Translations under genes and position numbers: made by a program
Part shown: positions 1 to 7,485 of the stretch, piece by piece
Layout: every line of letters starts with the position of its first letter
How positions within the stretch are numbered: the first letter of the stretch is position 1
Assembly (NCBI RefSeq): GCF_014174495.1
Contig: NZ_JACJHR010000050.1
Location: 1 to 64,000 of the forward strand
DNA length: 64,000 nt
Source: Amycolatopsis echigonensis
Lineage (GTDB): Bacteria; Actinomycetota; Actinomycetes; Mycobacteriales; Pseudonocardiaceae
Direction: 5' to 3'
The notes under the pieces: generated by a model
The model's database searches: none
What the model saw: the letters and a program-made list of their open reading frames with translations, nothing else
What the model was told of the DNA's origin: nothing

Positions 1-3
1 ACT

Positions 4-1257
4 TTACGGGGCGGGTACAGCGATTTCCGCGCCCGTCGGCAGATCCCGCATGCGCCGCAGCGGCGAGCAGATCACCCACAGCGCGCCCGCGACCGGCCCG
101 GCGGTCCCGATGCACAGCGCGGCGGTGAGCCCGAGCCATTCGCCGAGCCCGCCGCCCAGCAGCCCGCCGAGCGGCAGGGCGCCCCAGACGATGAACCGGA
201 CACTCGCGTTCATCCGGCCCAGCAGCCGGTCCGGAGTGATCGCCTGCCGGTAGGAGACCTGCGCGATGTTGTAGAGGATCACGCCGAACCCGAACGCGGC
301 CATCCCCAGCCCGGCGAGCGCGATCCGCCAGTCCGGACCGGCGAACAGGACCAGGATCCCGCCCGGCCACAACAGCACCGGGACCAGCCAGATCGACCGG
401 GCCTGCCCGATCTTCCGGATGATCGGCCCGGCGCACAGCGCGGCCGCGATGCCGCCGACACCGCTCGCCGCGAGCAGCCCGCCGACCTCGGCCGGTTTCA
501 GCCCGGCGGTGCGGGTCAGGTACAGCACCTCGACGGCTTGCACCACGCCGCTGAACAGGTTCGACGTGGCCGTGCAGGCGACGATCGCGCGCAGCGGCCG
601 GTCGGCGACGATGAACCGCAGGCCTTCGAGCATCTGCGGCACCAGCCGGTCGCGCTTTGAGCGTTCCGGGAGGGTTTCGACGGTACGGATGCGCCACAGG
701 CACAGCGCGGAGGTGAGGTAGCCAAGGCCGGTGACCAGGACGGTGCTGGCCGCGCCGAGGAACTGCACGAGCACGCCGGCGAGGCTCGGCCCGGCGATCT
801 GCGCCGACGACTGCACGCCCTGCAGCTTCGCGTTGCCCTCCAGCAGCTTCTCGCGGCCGACCAGCGCGGGCAGATACGCCTGGTAGGAGACGTCGAAGAA
901 GACCGTCGCGAAGCCGACGAACAGCACGACCGCGAGCACCTGCGCCATGGTGAGCACGCCGGCCCACCAGGCGAGCGGGATGCTCAGCAGCAGCACCCCG
1001 CGGACCACGTCGGCGGCGAGCATGAGCGGCCGTTTGCGCATCCGATCCACCCAGACGCCCGCGGGAAGGCCGAGGACCAGGAAACCGAGCGTCTCGGCCA
1101 TGGTCAGCAGGCCCATCTCGAACGGAGTGGCGGCCAGCGTGACCGCGGCGAGCAGCGGAATGGCCGTGACCCCCACGAACATCCCCAGCTGGCTCGCCGT
1201 GTCCCCGGCCCACAGCCTGCGGAAATCGGCGTGGAAGAACAGTGAGTCGCGACGCAC
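4..1257 (-). CDS. MFS transporter (drug/metabolite exporter type)
   Basis: Major facilitator superfamily permease of 417 aa, about the usual 400-430, with twelve hydrophobic segments spread along its length and the loop motif GVWVDRMRKRP near residue 80 (MFS motif A form, GxxxDRxxRR). It should sit in the inner membrane and export an unknown substrate by proton antiport. I prefer GTG at 1257: it gives the usual short tail before DFRRLWAGD, and a promoter with consensus -35 TTGACA (1288-1293, minus strand), 17-bp spacer and weak -10 AACACT (1265-1270) ends 7 bases before it, so the mRNA is probably leaderless. A TTG at 1293 would add 12 residues. It is divergent from a winged-helix regulator and shares an operator with it, so it is probably that regulator's target. 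Confidence 0.85.
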   Translation of the reverse strand: MRRDSLFFHADFRRLWAGDTASQLGMFVGVTAIPLLAAVTLAATPFEMGLLTMAETLGFLVLGLPAGVWVDRMRKRPLMLAADVVRGVLLLSIPLAWWAGVLTMAQVLAVVLFVGFATVFFDVSYQAYLPALVGREKLLEGNAKLQGVQSSAQIAGPSLAGVLVQFLGAASTVLVTGLGYLTSALCLWRIRTVETLPERSKRDRLVPQMLEGLRFIVADRPLRAIVACTATSNLFSGVVQAVEVLYLTRTAGLKPAEVGGLLAASGVGGIAAALCAGPIIRKIGQARSIWLVPVLLWPGGILVLFAGPDWRIALAGLGMAAFGFGVILYNIAQVSYRQAITPDRLLGRMNASVRFIVWGALPLGGLLGGGLGEWLGLTAALCIGTAGPVAGALWVICSPLRRMRDLPTGAEIAVPAP

Positions 1258-1274
1258 CCGATCGAGTGTTGTCG

Positions 1275-1298
1275 AGTGATTGGAAAGTGTCAATCACT
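1275..1298. promoter_or_regulatory. Palindromic operator between MFS gene and winged-helix regulator
   Basis: Perfect inverted repeat AGTGATTG-N8-CAATCACT. It covers the -35 region of both divergent promoters: TTGACA at 1288-1293 for the exporter and TTGGAA at 1280-1285 for the regulator, whose -10 TAGGCT is at 1304-1309. A protein bound here would block both genes. The natural candidate is the regulator encoded at 1316. The binding protein is inferred; the palindrome is seen directly. Confidence 0.65.
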
Positions 1299-1315
1299 TT
1301 GTCTAGGCTGCGCGG

Positions 1316-1822
1316 ATGCCGTTGCACCGACGTCCCTCCACCGAAGCCGAGGCGGCCGCGCTCGCGTCCGGAATACGGCTGCGCATCATCCGGTTGACGT
1401 CTTTCGAGGCGATGACGAACAAGGAGCTGGCGGCGCGGCTCGGCCGCGACCCGGCGACCACGCTGCACCACGTGCGGCGGCTGGTCGACACCGGTTTTCT
1501 CGTTCCCCAGGAACCGCGGCGCGGCGCGCGCGGGGCGAAGGAGATCCCGTACCTGTCCACCGGGCTTTCCTGGCAGCTGGAGAACGCGGACGGCAGCGCC
1601 GTCGCGATCAACGAGGCCATGCTCGAGGCGTATCTGGCCGAAATGGCCGAGGCGGACCTGGAGACCACGGACACGACGCGACTCGTGGTCCAGGTGGGTC
1701 CGGAGGAAGTCGCGGAGTTCAAACGGCGGCTCGAAGGACTGCTCGAAGAGTTCAAGGCCCGGCCCCGCGATCCGGCCGCGGAACGCACGGCCGTGTACGT
1801 CTCGGTTTATCCCAGCAGGTAA
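1316..1822 (+). CDS. ArsR-like winged-helix transcriptional regulator
   Basis: 168-aa DNA-binding protein. The N-terminal 80 residues form a winged helix-turn-helix of the ArsR/HTH_20 type (EAMTNKELAARLGRDPATTLHHVRRLVDTGFL), followed by an acidic helical C-terminal half that could serve dimerisation or ligand sensing. No metal-binding cysteine pair typical of true ArsR/SmtB sensors is visible, so an organic ligand is more likely. The ATG lies 6 bases after the -10 hexamer TAGGCT (1304-1309) and has no Shine-Dalgarno sequence, so the transcript looks leaderless. Its promoter overlaps the shared palindrome with the divergent MFS gene, which suggests autoregulation together with control of the exporter. 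Confidence 0.8.
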   Translation: MPLHRRPSTEAEAAALASGIRLRIIRLTSFEAMTNKELAARLGRDPATTLHHVRRLVDTGFLVPQEPRRGARGAKEIPYLSTGLSWQLENADGSAVAINEAMLEAYLAEMAEADLETTDTTRLVVQVGPEEVAEFKRRLEGLLEEFKARPRDPAAERTAVYVSVYPSR

Positions 1823-1865
1823 TCCACTCGGCTCCCGCGCGGAAACGTGGGACCATGGAGGCACG

Positions 1866-3323
1866 ATGACAGAACAGACACACACCGACCTGAACAGCAC
1901 AGAGTTCTACGACGACGACCCCTACGACCCCTCGGTCGGGGAGATGGAGCTCGAGGACCGCGCGTCATTGCGCCGGGTCGCGGGCCTGTCGACCGAGCTC
2001 GAGGACATCACCGAGGTCGAGTACCGGCAGCTTCGGCTGGAGCGCGTCGTGCTGGTCGGCGTGTGGACCGAAGGCACCGCCCAGCAGTCCGAGGCGTCGC
2101 TGGCCGAACTGGCGCGACTGGCCGAGACGGCGGGCTCGGAGGTGCTCGAAGGCCTCGTCCAGCGGCGGCAGAAGCCCGATCCGGCGACGTACGTCGGGTC
2201 CGGCAAGGTACGCGAGCTGCGCGACGTGGTCGTGGCGACCGGCGCTGACACGGTGATCTGCGACGGCGAGCTTTCGCCCGGCCAGCTGCGCCAGCTGGAG
2301 GAGAAGGTCAAGGTCAAGGTGATCGACCGGACCGCCCTGATCCTCGACATCTTCGCCCAGCACGCCCGTTCCAAGGAGGGCAAGGCGCAGGTCGAGCTGG
2401 CCCAGCTGCAGTACCTCGTCCCGCGGCTGCGCGGATGGGGTTCGGCGCTGTCCCGGCAGGCAGGCGGCCGCGCTGGCGGCGCGAACGGCGGCGTGGGCCT
2501 GCGCGGGCCCGGTGAAACGAAGCTGGAGACGGACCGGCGGCGGATCAGCAAGCGCGTGGCGAAGCTGCGCCGGGAGATCGCCGCGATGGACACCATCCGC
2601 GAGACCAAGCGCGGCAAGCGCGTGGCCAACGAGGTGCCGAGCGTGGCGATCGTCGGCTACACCAACGCCGGCAAGTCGAGCCTGCTCAACGCCCTGACCG
2701 GGGCCGGGGTGCTGGTGGAGGACGCGCTGTTCGCCACCCTCGACCCGACCACGCGACGGGCGCAGACGGCCGACGGGCGCACGTTCACGCTGACCGACAC
2801 GGTCGGGTTCGTGCGGCACCTGCCGCACCAGCTGGTGGACGCGTTCCGCTCGACGCTGGAGGAGGCGGCCGACGCCGACCTGCTCGTGCACGTCGTGGAC
2901 GGTTCCGACCCGGCCCCGGAGGACCAGGTCAGCGCGGTGCGCGAGGTGCTCGCCGAGATCACCCGCAGCCGCAAGGAGCCGCTCCCGCCGGAGCTTCTGG
3001 TGATCAACAAGGCCGACGCGGCCGACGACGTCACCCTGGCCCGGCTGCGGCACGCGCTGCCCGGTTCGGTGCAGATTTCGGCGCGCACCGGTTCCGGCGT
3101 GGCTGACCTGGCCGAGGTGCTGGCCGAACGGCTGCCGCGGGCGGACACGGTGATCGACGTGCTGGTCCCGTACGCGCGGGGCGAGCTCGTGTCGCGAGCG
3201 CACGCGGAGGGCGAGGTGCTGGAAGAGGAGCACGTCGCCGACGGCACGCGCCTGCGGGTGCGGGTCCGGCCGGACCTCGCCGCGGCTCTGCGGGCGTTCG
3301 AAACCAACGCCTCGGCGCTCTGA
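1866..3323 (+). CDS. hflX: GTPase HflX
   Basis: HflX is a ribosome-associated GTPase that splits stalled 70S ribosomes under stress. The 485-aa protein has the N-terminal HflX domain (residues about 60-260, with the glycine-rich GAGGANGGVGLRGPGETKLE linker region split around residue 215) and then a G domain with P-loop GYTNAGKSSLLN (about residue 265), G3 DTVGFV and G4 NKAD. The start is supported by GGAGG at 1857-1861, 4 bases before ATG. hflX also lies near lexA and nrdR in mycobacteria (Rv2725c to Rv2718c), as it does here. A strong hairpin follows the stop codon. Confidence 0.95.
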   Translation: MTEQTHTDLNSTEFYDDDPYDPSVGEMELEDRASLRRVAGLSTELEDITEVEYRQLRLERVVLVGVWTEGTAQQSEASLAELARLAETAGSEVLEGLVQRRQKPDPATYVGSGKVRELRDVVVATGADTVICDGELSPGQLRQLEEKVKVKVIDRTALILDIFAQHARSKEGKAQVELAQLQYLVPRLRGWGSALSRQAGGRAGGANGGVGLRGPGETKLETDRRRISKRVAKLRREIAAMDTIRETKRGKRVANEVPSVAIVGYTNAGKSSLLNALTGAGVLVEDALFATLDPTTRRAQTADGRTFTLTDTVGFVRHLPHQLVDAFRSTLEEAADADLLVHVVDGSDPAPEDQVSAVREVLAEITRSRKEPLPPELLVINKADAADDVTLARLRHALPGSVQISARTGSGVADLAEVLAERLPRADTVIDVLVPYARGELVSRAHAEGEVLEEEHVADGTRLRVRVRPDLAAALRAFETNASAL

Positions 3324-3330
3324 ACGTCTT

Positions 3331-3366
3331 CCGTAGTGCACGGCCCGGGCGGGTCGTGCACTACGG
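3331..3366 (+). terminator. Strong hairpin after hflX that reaches the next gene's ribosome binding site
   Basis: Perfect 12-bp stem, CCGTAGTGCACG (3331-3342) with CGTGCACTACGG (3355-3366), around a 12-base GC-rich loop. It starts 7 bases after the hflX stop. There is no T-run, which is common for actinobacterial terminators. The last two bases of the 3' arm are the first two G of the GGAGGT Shine-Dalgarno (3365-3370) of the next gene, so it could also reduce translation of read-through transcripts. Confidence 0.7.
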
Positions 3367-3376
3367 AGGTGAACTG

Positions 3377-4384
3377 GTGCGGGTCGTCCTGGCACTGACG
3401 GCTGTTCTGATGCTCGCGGGCGCGGTCCCGGCTGCGGCAGCTCCGCCGCCTGCTCCGGAAGCGCTGTGCCAGGTCACGGACAAGCGCCTCAACGAGCTGT
3501 CCGGACTCGTTTCCGACGGCGAGCATTGGTACGCGATCAACGACGGCGGCACCAAGGTGCAAGTCTTCGTCCTGGACCCGAAATGCCAGGTGAAGGACGT
3601 CCTGACCGATCCGACGGATCCATACGACGTCGAAGACCTCGCCCGCGGCAAAGACGGCACCCTGTGGCTTTCCGACACTGGTGACAACCGCGCCACACGC
3701 GAAACGGTCGCGCTGCTGGAGCTGAAACCGGCCGGCGGCGCGGCAGTCGTGCATCGCTTGACCTATCCGGACGGTCCGCACGACACCGAAGCCCTGGTTC
3801 TGGACCAGTCCGGCACGCCGTTCCTCGTGACCAAAGACCTGCTGGGCGTTTCCAAGGTGTACAAACCGTCGGGCCCGCTGGCGGCTCCCGGCCCGACGAA
3901 ACTGGAGCAGGTCGGCACGCTGCGCGTCCGCAGCACCGACACGCCGGGCGGTCCGGTCGGCTCGTTCGGTTCGGCTTTGATCACCGGAGGCGCGACCAGC
4001 GCGGACGGCACGGTCGTCGCGCTGCGGACTTACACGGACGCGTATCTGTACGCGGCCCCGGACGGCGACGTGGCGGCAGCTTTGCAACGCGAGCCGGTGC
4101 GGATTCCGCTGGCGAACGAGAAACAGGGCGAAGCTATTGCTTTCGAACCGGACGGCACGCTGTTGTCCGCGAGCGAAGGCGTCGGCGAACCGGTGCGGGC
4201 GATCAAAAACGCGACGGCCTTGGTCACGCCGCGCGCGCCCGCGCCGAAGCCTGGTGGCGCCGCTACTCCGCAGCCCGCTGAGCAGGACTCCGGTGGTTTC
4301 CCGGTCGCTCCCGCTGCCGCCGTTGCGGCGGTGGTCGTTCTCGGTGCTGGGTTCCTGGTGGCCAGGAAACGCCGCCGCTCCTGA
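3377..4384 (+). CDS. Secreted, membrane-anchored beta-propeller-like protein
   Basis: Not assigned to a characterised family. The 335-aa product has a signal peptide (VRVVLALTAVLMLAGAVPAAAA), an extracytoplasmic body with repeated short beta motifs such as LSGLVSDGEHWYAINDGG, EDLARGKDGTLWLSDTGDN and GEAIAFEPDGTLL that resemble beta-propeller/esterase-like blades, a Pro/Ala-rich linker, and a C-terminal transmembrane helix followed by ARKRRRS. This predicts an outward-facing protein held in the cytoplasmic membrane by its C-terminus. GTG at 3377 is chosen because GGAGGT lies 6 bases upstream and the signal peptide then starts at residue 1. Two Cys (CQVTDKRL, KCQVKD) could form a disulfide. No ligand or reaction can be named. 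Confidence 0.75.
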   Translation: MRVVLALTAVLMLAGAVPAAAAPPPAPEALCQVTDKRLNELSGLVSDGEHWYAINDGGTKVQVFVLDPKCQVKDVLTDPTDPYDVEDLARGKDGTLWLSDTGDNRATRETVALLELKPAGGAAVVHRLTYPDGPHDTEALVLDQSGTPFLVTKDLLGVSKVYKPSGPLAAPGPTKLEQVGTLRVRSTDTPGGPVGSFGSALITGGATSADGTVVALRTYTDAYLYAAPDGDVAAALQREPVRIPLANEKQGEAIAFEPDGTLLSASEGVGEPVRAIKNATALVTPRAPAPKPGGAATPQPAEQDSGGFPVAPAAAVAAVVVLGAGFLVARKRRRS

Positions 4385-4588
4385 CGCGGCACTGTTCGCT
4401 GATCGTGCGCTGTTTTCTGACGCGCCGCCCTTTCTGAGTTGTCGCCGCGCCAGATGGGCCGTCGTGCGGGATGCGCCGCCGCACTTGACGCGGCACGGTT
4501 CCTGGTCGTGCGCTGCTTTCTGACGCGCCGTCGCGTCTGAGTCATCGCCGCGCCGGATCCGCCGCCGCGCGGATGCGCCGCAATGCCG
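4382..4588. repeat. Tandem imperfect 104-bp duplication in the intergenic region
   Basis: The 370-bp gap between the propeller-like gene and lexA holds two head-to-tail copies of a roughly 104-bp unit. Both begin TGACGCGGCAC (4382 and 4486) and share GTGCGCTG, TTTCTGACGCGCCG and CGCCGCGCC in the same order and spacing. A third, more decayed fragment (CTGACGTGGCACCG) occurs near 4633. The first copy begins exactly at the stop codon of the upstream gene. I see no conserved reading frame or coding signal in the gap. Confidence 0.6.
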
Positions 4589-4711
4589 GACGCGTGCCGG
4601 ATGGGCTGCCGCGCCGGACGTGGCGCCGCACCTGACGTGGCACCGCGTCGGAGCTGCCGCTGCTGCTGATGTGGCGAACCTCTACGGCCTTCGACCGGAA
4701 TCCTGAGTGCT

Positions 4712-4745
4712 CGCTCCCCTCGCCCGGAGCCCTGGGAGGGGAGCG
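4712..4745 (-). terminator. Hairpin downstream of lexA
   Basis: CGCTCCCCT (4712-4720) pairs with AGGGGAGCG (4737-4745), with a further C-G pair inside, leaving a 14-base loop. It sits 10 bases beyond the lexA stop codon on the minus strand. There is no T-tract. Confidence 0.6.
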
Positions 4746-4754
4746 CGCCCATGC

Positions 4755-5414
4755 TCAGAGTCGGCGCAGCACCGCCACGACCTTGCCCAGAATCGACGCG
4801 TCGTCGCCGGGAATCGGCTCGTACGCGTCATTGTGCGGCATCAGCCACACGTGTCCGTCCTTGCGCTTGAAGGTCTTCACCGTGGCCTCGCCGTCGATCA
4901 TCGCGGCGACGATGTCCCCGTTCTCCGCGGCGGGCTGCTGCCGGACGACGACCCAGTCGCCGTCGGTGATGGCGGCGTCGACCATCGAATCGCCGGTGAC
5001 GCTCAGCAGGAACAGCTCGCCCTCGCCGACGATTTCGCGCGGCAGCGGGAAAACGTCCTCGACGGCCTGCTCGGCGAGCACCGGACCGCCCGCCGCGATC
5101 CGCCCGACCAGCGGCACGTACGCCGCCTTCGGCACGGACGGCTGCTGGTCCATCTCGATGCCCATCGGGTTGTCGTCCGTGGACGCGAGCACGCCCACCG
5201 CGCGCGGCCGGTTGGCGTCGCGGCGCAGATAGCCCTTGCGCTGCAGCGCGCGCAACTGGTGCGACACCGACGACGTGGACGTGAGCCCCACCGCCTCGCC
5301 GATCTCGCGCACGCTCGGCGGGTAGCCGAAGCGGCTCACCCACGTGCGGATGACGTCGAGCACCTGCTGCTGGCGGACGGTCAGCGTCTCGTCCACGTCG
5401 TACACCTCGGGCAT
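4755..5414 (-). CDS. lexA: LexA SOS repressor
   Basis: Transcriptional repressor of the DNA-damage (SOS) regulon, inactivated by RecA-stimulated self-cleavage. The 219-aa form has an N-terminal winged helix (residues about 10-75, [20 protein letters not shown]), the cleavage site Ala108-Gly109 in RIAAGGP, and the Ser/Lys dyad Ser143 (TGDSM) and Lys180 (ATVKTF). I choose ATG at 5414 because GGAAGGT lies 9 bases upstream and the length fits the family. The frame stays open to a GTG at 5684, adding 90 Ala/Gly/Lys-rich residues, but that GTG directly abuts a good promoter. The gene is divergent from a LysM protein gene, as lexA and Rv2719c are in mycobacteria, and SOS boxes lie between them. Confidence 0.95.
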   Translation of the reverse strand: MPEVYDVDETLTVRQQQVLDVIRTWVSRFGYPPSVREIGEAVGLTSTSSVSHQLRALQRKGYLRRDANRPRAVGVLASTDDNPMGIEMDQQPSVPKAAYVPLVGRIAAGGPVLAEQAVEDVFPLPREIVGEGELFLLSVTGDSMVDAAITDGDWVVVRQQPAAENGDIVAAMIDGEATVKTFKRKDGHVWLMPHNDAYEPIPGDDASILGKVVAVLRRL

Positions 5415-5686
5415 GGCGCTTACCTTCCCCGTGCTCTCGTGACCGGATTCGCGCGCGGATTGTGCGGATTGTGCGGACGCCTTGCCTCGCGAGGCCCCCT
5501 TGGCCCCTTTCGCCGCGGTGCCCTTCACCGTGTCCTTCTCCAACGCTGCGTCGCCTCCAGCTGTCCCGCGGCCGCCGTGTCGGCGGCCGCGCGTTTCCGC
5601 GTGCGCCGGTCCGGAATCCGCGTTTTCCGCGAACGCCCGTCCGGCGGCACCCGCCGGAGCCGGTCCGGCAGATGTCCTGGTCACCG

Positions 5687-5727
5687 ACGTTAGCCACCGC
5701 GCGCGACGATTTCAAACATCTGTTCGA
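5687..5727 (-). promoter_or_regulatory. lexA promoter with overlapping SOS box
   Basis: TCAAACATCTGTTCGA (5712-5727) matches the actinobacterial LexA box TCGAAC-N4-GTTCGA with one mismatch. On the minus strand the -35 TTTGAA (5711-5716) lies inside it, followed by an 18-bp spacer and the -10 TAACGT (5687-5692). LexA bound here would block its own promoter. The implied start, near 5680, leaves a leader of about 265 bases before the ATG at 5414. Confidence 0.7.
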
Positions 5728-5791
5728 TCGACACGCCGTGTCCTCTCGATTTTGTCGGTGCGGGGTGGTAGACCTTCGCACGGACGTTCGA

Positions 5792-5807
5792 TAGAACGCC
5801 TGTTCGA
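5792..5807. promoter_or_regulatory. SOS box (LexA operator) before the LysM gene
   Basis: TAGAACGCCTGTTCGA contains the invariant GAAC-N4-GTTC core of actinobacterial LexA sites (GAAC 5794-5797, GTTC 5802-5805). It is 70 bases upstream of the LysM gene's ATG and about 65 bases from the second box, so it probably makes the LysM gene DNA-damage inducible. Confidence 0.75.
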
Positions 5808-5876
5808 TCTGGACCGCTGCGGCGCAGGTGTACGGCCCGGACCGGACGGATGCGCAGGTCACGAGGAGGTTCCGGC

Positions 5877-7178
5877 ATGTCGATCCTGGCAGATCGCGGG
5901 CTCGTCCGCCCGCTTCGGCCCGTCCCCGCCGTCCGCCCCGCCGAGGGCGGCGCCGCGTCGGACGGACCGGTCCCGGCCCGGAGGGAACCCGGGTCCGGCG
6001 GTCCGGCACGTCGGTCGCGGCGGCGCGCGGAGCGCGGCGAAGCCACCCGAAAGGATGGTGTTGCGGAGGGCGCTGACGCCGAATCCGCCGCTGACTCGGC
6101 AGCGGCGGCCGGTTCCGGCGAGGTGGTGGAGCTTCGCGGCCGGACCAACGCCCGACGCGGCCTCGGCGCGGATCTGCCCGGCGAGGATTCCCTCGGCGCG
6201 GCAGGCCGAGGCGACTCGCGGCGGCGTCGCGGTGCGGGCGAGCCCCGGGGTTCGCGCGGCGAGGCCGGGCGTGGGCGCTCCTGGCACGCGGCAGCCGAGG
6301 CTGGCCTCCCCGACGGCGAGCGAGCTGAGTCCGCGCGGTCGGTGCCGGGCGATGCAGCCGGGCGGGTCGGCCCCCGGTCGGCGGAGGGCTACACGGCTTC
6401 GATCGAACCGATGCCGCTCAACCGAGGCGCGCGGTCGGCGGGGGAATCTGCCGGGTTCGCGGCCGCGCTCGAACGAGGCGCGCGGTCGGCGCGCGAGGTT
6501 GCCGACCTGCGCTCCGCCGCTGCTGTTCGGTCCGCTGAGCGCGCAGGGTTCCAGACCTCGGCTCCTTCGGCCGCCGAGCCCGGGGAAGCTGCGGTCCGGA
6601 AGTCCCGCGAGATGCGCGGCCGCACCGCCGTCCAGTCCGCGGAGCGTGCCGGGTTCCAGACATCGGCCCCGTCCGCCGTCGAGACCGAAGTAGCTCCTGC
6701 GCGCGGCCGCACCGCGGTCCGGTACATCCCCGTCGCCGTTCCGGGCAACCCCGGCCGCACCGCGCGCGAGCGGCGTGGCGAGCCGTTGCGACCGCCGTCG
6801 CGGGCGCGGGTCGTCGCCGGGCAGCGCGGCGGCGTGGCCTGCAAGAGCGAGGCCCGCCCGTCGGTGCGGTGGCCGTGGCTGTTCGCGATCGCCTTCGTGG
6901 CTTGCCTGATCGTCACCGGGCTCGGCGTTTTCGGCGCGGGAGTGTCCAGCGGCCCGGTGCCGTCGCGGACCGCGTCCGTTTCCGTGCAGCCCGGCGATTC
7001 GCTCGGCGCGCTCGCCGCCCGGTTCGCGCCGGACGCGGACCAGAGCGCGGTCGTCGAACGCATCAAGGAGCTCAACAACCTCGACGACACCGCTCTGCTG
7101 CCCGGCATGCCGCTCACCGTGCCGGTCGCGTGGCCCGGCAGCGGACAGGGCGGGGAAGCGGGCACCGCGGGGCCATGA
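5877..7178 (+). CDS. LysM-domain membrane protein, ChiZ (Rv2719c)-like, with a long disordered N-terminus
   Basis: 433 aa. Residues 1 to about 325 are Arg/Ala/Gly/Glu/Ser-rich with no fold signal. A single transmembrane helix (WLFAIAFVACLIVTGLGVF) follows, then an outside LysM domain (SVQPGDSLGALAARF through LLPGMPLTVPV) that should bind peptidoglycan. ATG 5877 is preceded by GAGGAGGT (5863-5870). Position (divergent from lexA, followed by nrdR), SOS box and TM-LysM order match mycobacterial Rv2719c/ChiZ, an SOS-induced protein that blocks division and affects the cell wall. The mycobacterial protein has a much shorter N-terminus; here it carries two copies of SAERAGFQTSAPSA (near 6530 and 6635). 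A division-inhibitor role is inferred from synteny. Confidence 0.75.
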   Translation: MSILADRGLVRPLRPVPAVRPAEGGAASDGPVPARREPGSGGPARRSRRRAERGEATRKDGVAEGADAESAADSAAAAGSGEVVELRGRTNARRGLGADLPGEDSLGAAGRGDSRRRRGAGEPRGSRGEAGRGRSWHAAAEAGLPDGERAESARSVPGDAAGRVGPRSAEGYTASIEPMPLNRGARSAGESAGFAAALERGARSAREVADLRSAAAVRSAERAGFQTSAPSAAEPGEAAVRKSREMRGRTAVQSAERAGFQTSAPSAVETEVAPARGRTAVRYIPVAVPGNPGRTARERRGEPLRPPSRARVVAGQRGGVACKSEARPSVRWPWLFAIAFVACLIVTGLGVFGAGVSSGPVPSRTASVSVQPGDSLGALAARFAPDADQSAVVERIKELNNLDDTALLPGMPLTVPVAWPGSGQGGEAGTAGP

Positions 7179-7268
7179 CTGTCGGAAACCACCCGGTCGC
7201 ATCTTGCGCAACCGCTCTTTCACCCTCTCGGGTTCCTTGCGCCCGCCCCGGAGGCGATCTAAGGTCTA

Positions 7269-7284
7269 CCCCTATATCTAGTAG
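7269..7284 (+). promoter_or_regulatory. NrdR box upstream of nrdR-nrdJ
   Basis: The segment CTATATCTAGT (7272-7282) matches the core of the NrdR consensus acaCwAtATaTwGtgt at all but one core position. NrdR binds such boxes when dATP is plentiful and represses ribonucleotide reductase genes. The flanks match poorly, and a possible second box near 7286-7301 matches only on its right half. Confidence 0.6.
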
Positions 7285-7299
7285 TTACACCGCTGTAGT

Positions 7300-7371
7300 T
7301 GGTCCACAGGTAGGGGTAGACTGGCGGCAGTTGTCCACAGCCGGCCGGCAGTTGCCCACCGGATGTCCACA
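7300..7371 (+). promoter_or_regulatory. Row of four DnaA-box-like sequences upstream of nrdR
   Basis: In the 307-bp gap before nrdR, one perfect actinobacterial DnaA box, TTGTCCACA (7331-7339), is flanked by GGTCCACA (7301-7308), TTGCCCACC (7352-7360) and ATGTCCACA (7363-7371). Their matching positions are 31, 21 and 11 bases apart, close to whole turns of the helix, so all four would face the same side of the DNA. DnaA control of ribonucleotide reductase is known in Escherichia coli; here it is inferred. Confidence 0.5.
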
Positions 7372-7485
7372 AGTCGATCACCAGGCGCGGGGTCGCGCGC
7401 GGTGACCGCGGTCCAGGCCGTAGCGTGGCGGCAGGGGCCGGTGGGGACAGGAATCGACCGGCGCGGAGGGGAAGGTGATCGGCGG

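Noticed and set aside
6389-7223. Long minus-strand reading frames opposite the LysM gene
   Set aside because: They are antisense shadows caused by high GC; codon pattern and the transmembrane-LysM motif support the plus strand.
7179-7485. Cobalamin riboswitch upstream of the B12-dependent RNR
   Set aside because: No B12-box-like conserved core or suitable stem structure was seen; the region is taken up by an NrdR box and DnaA-like boxes.
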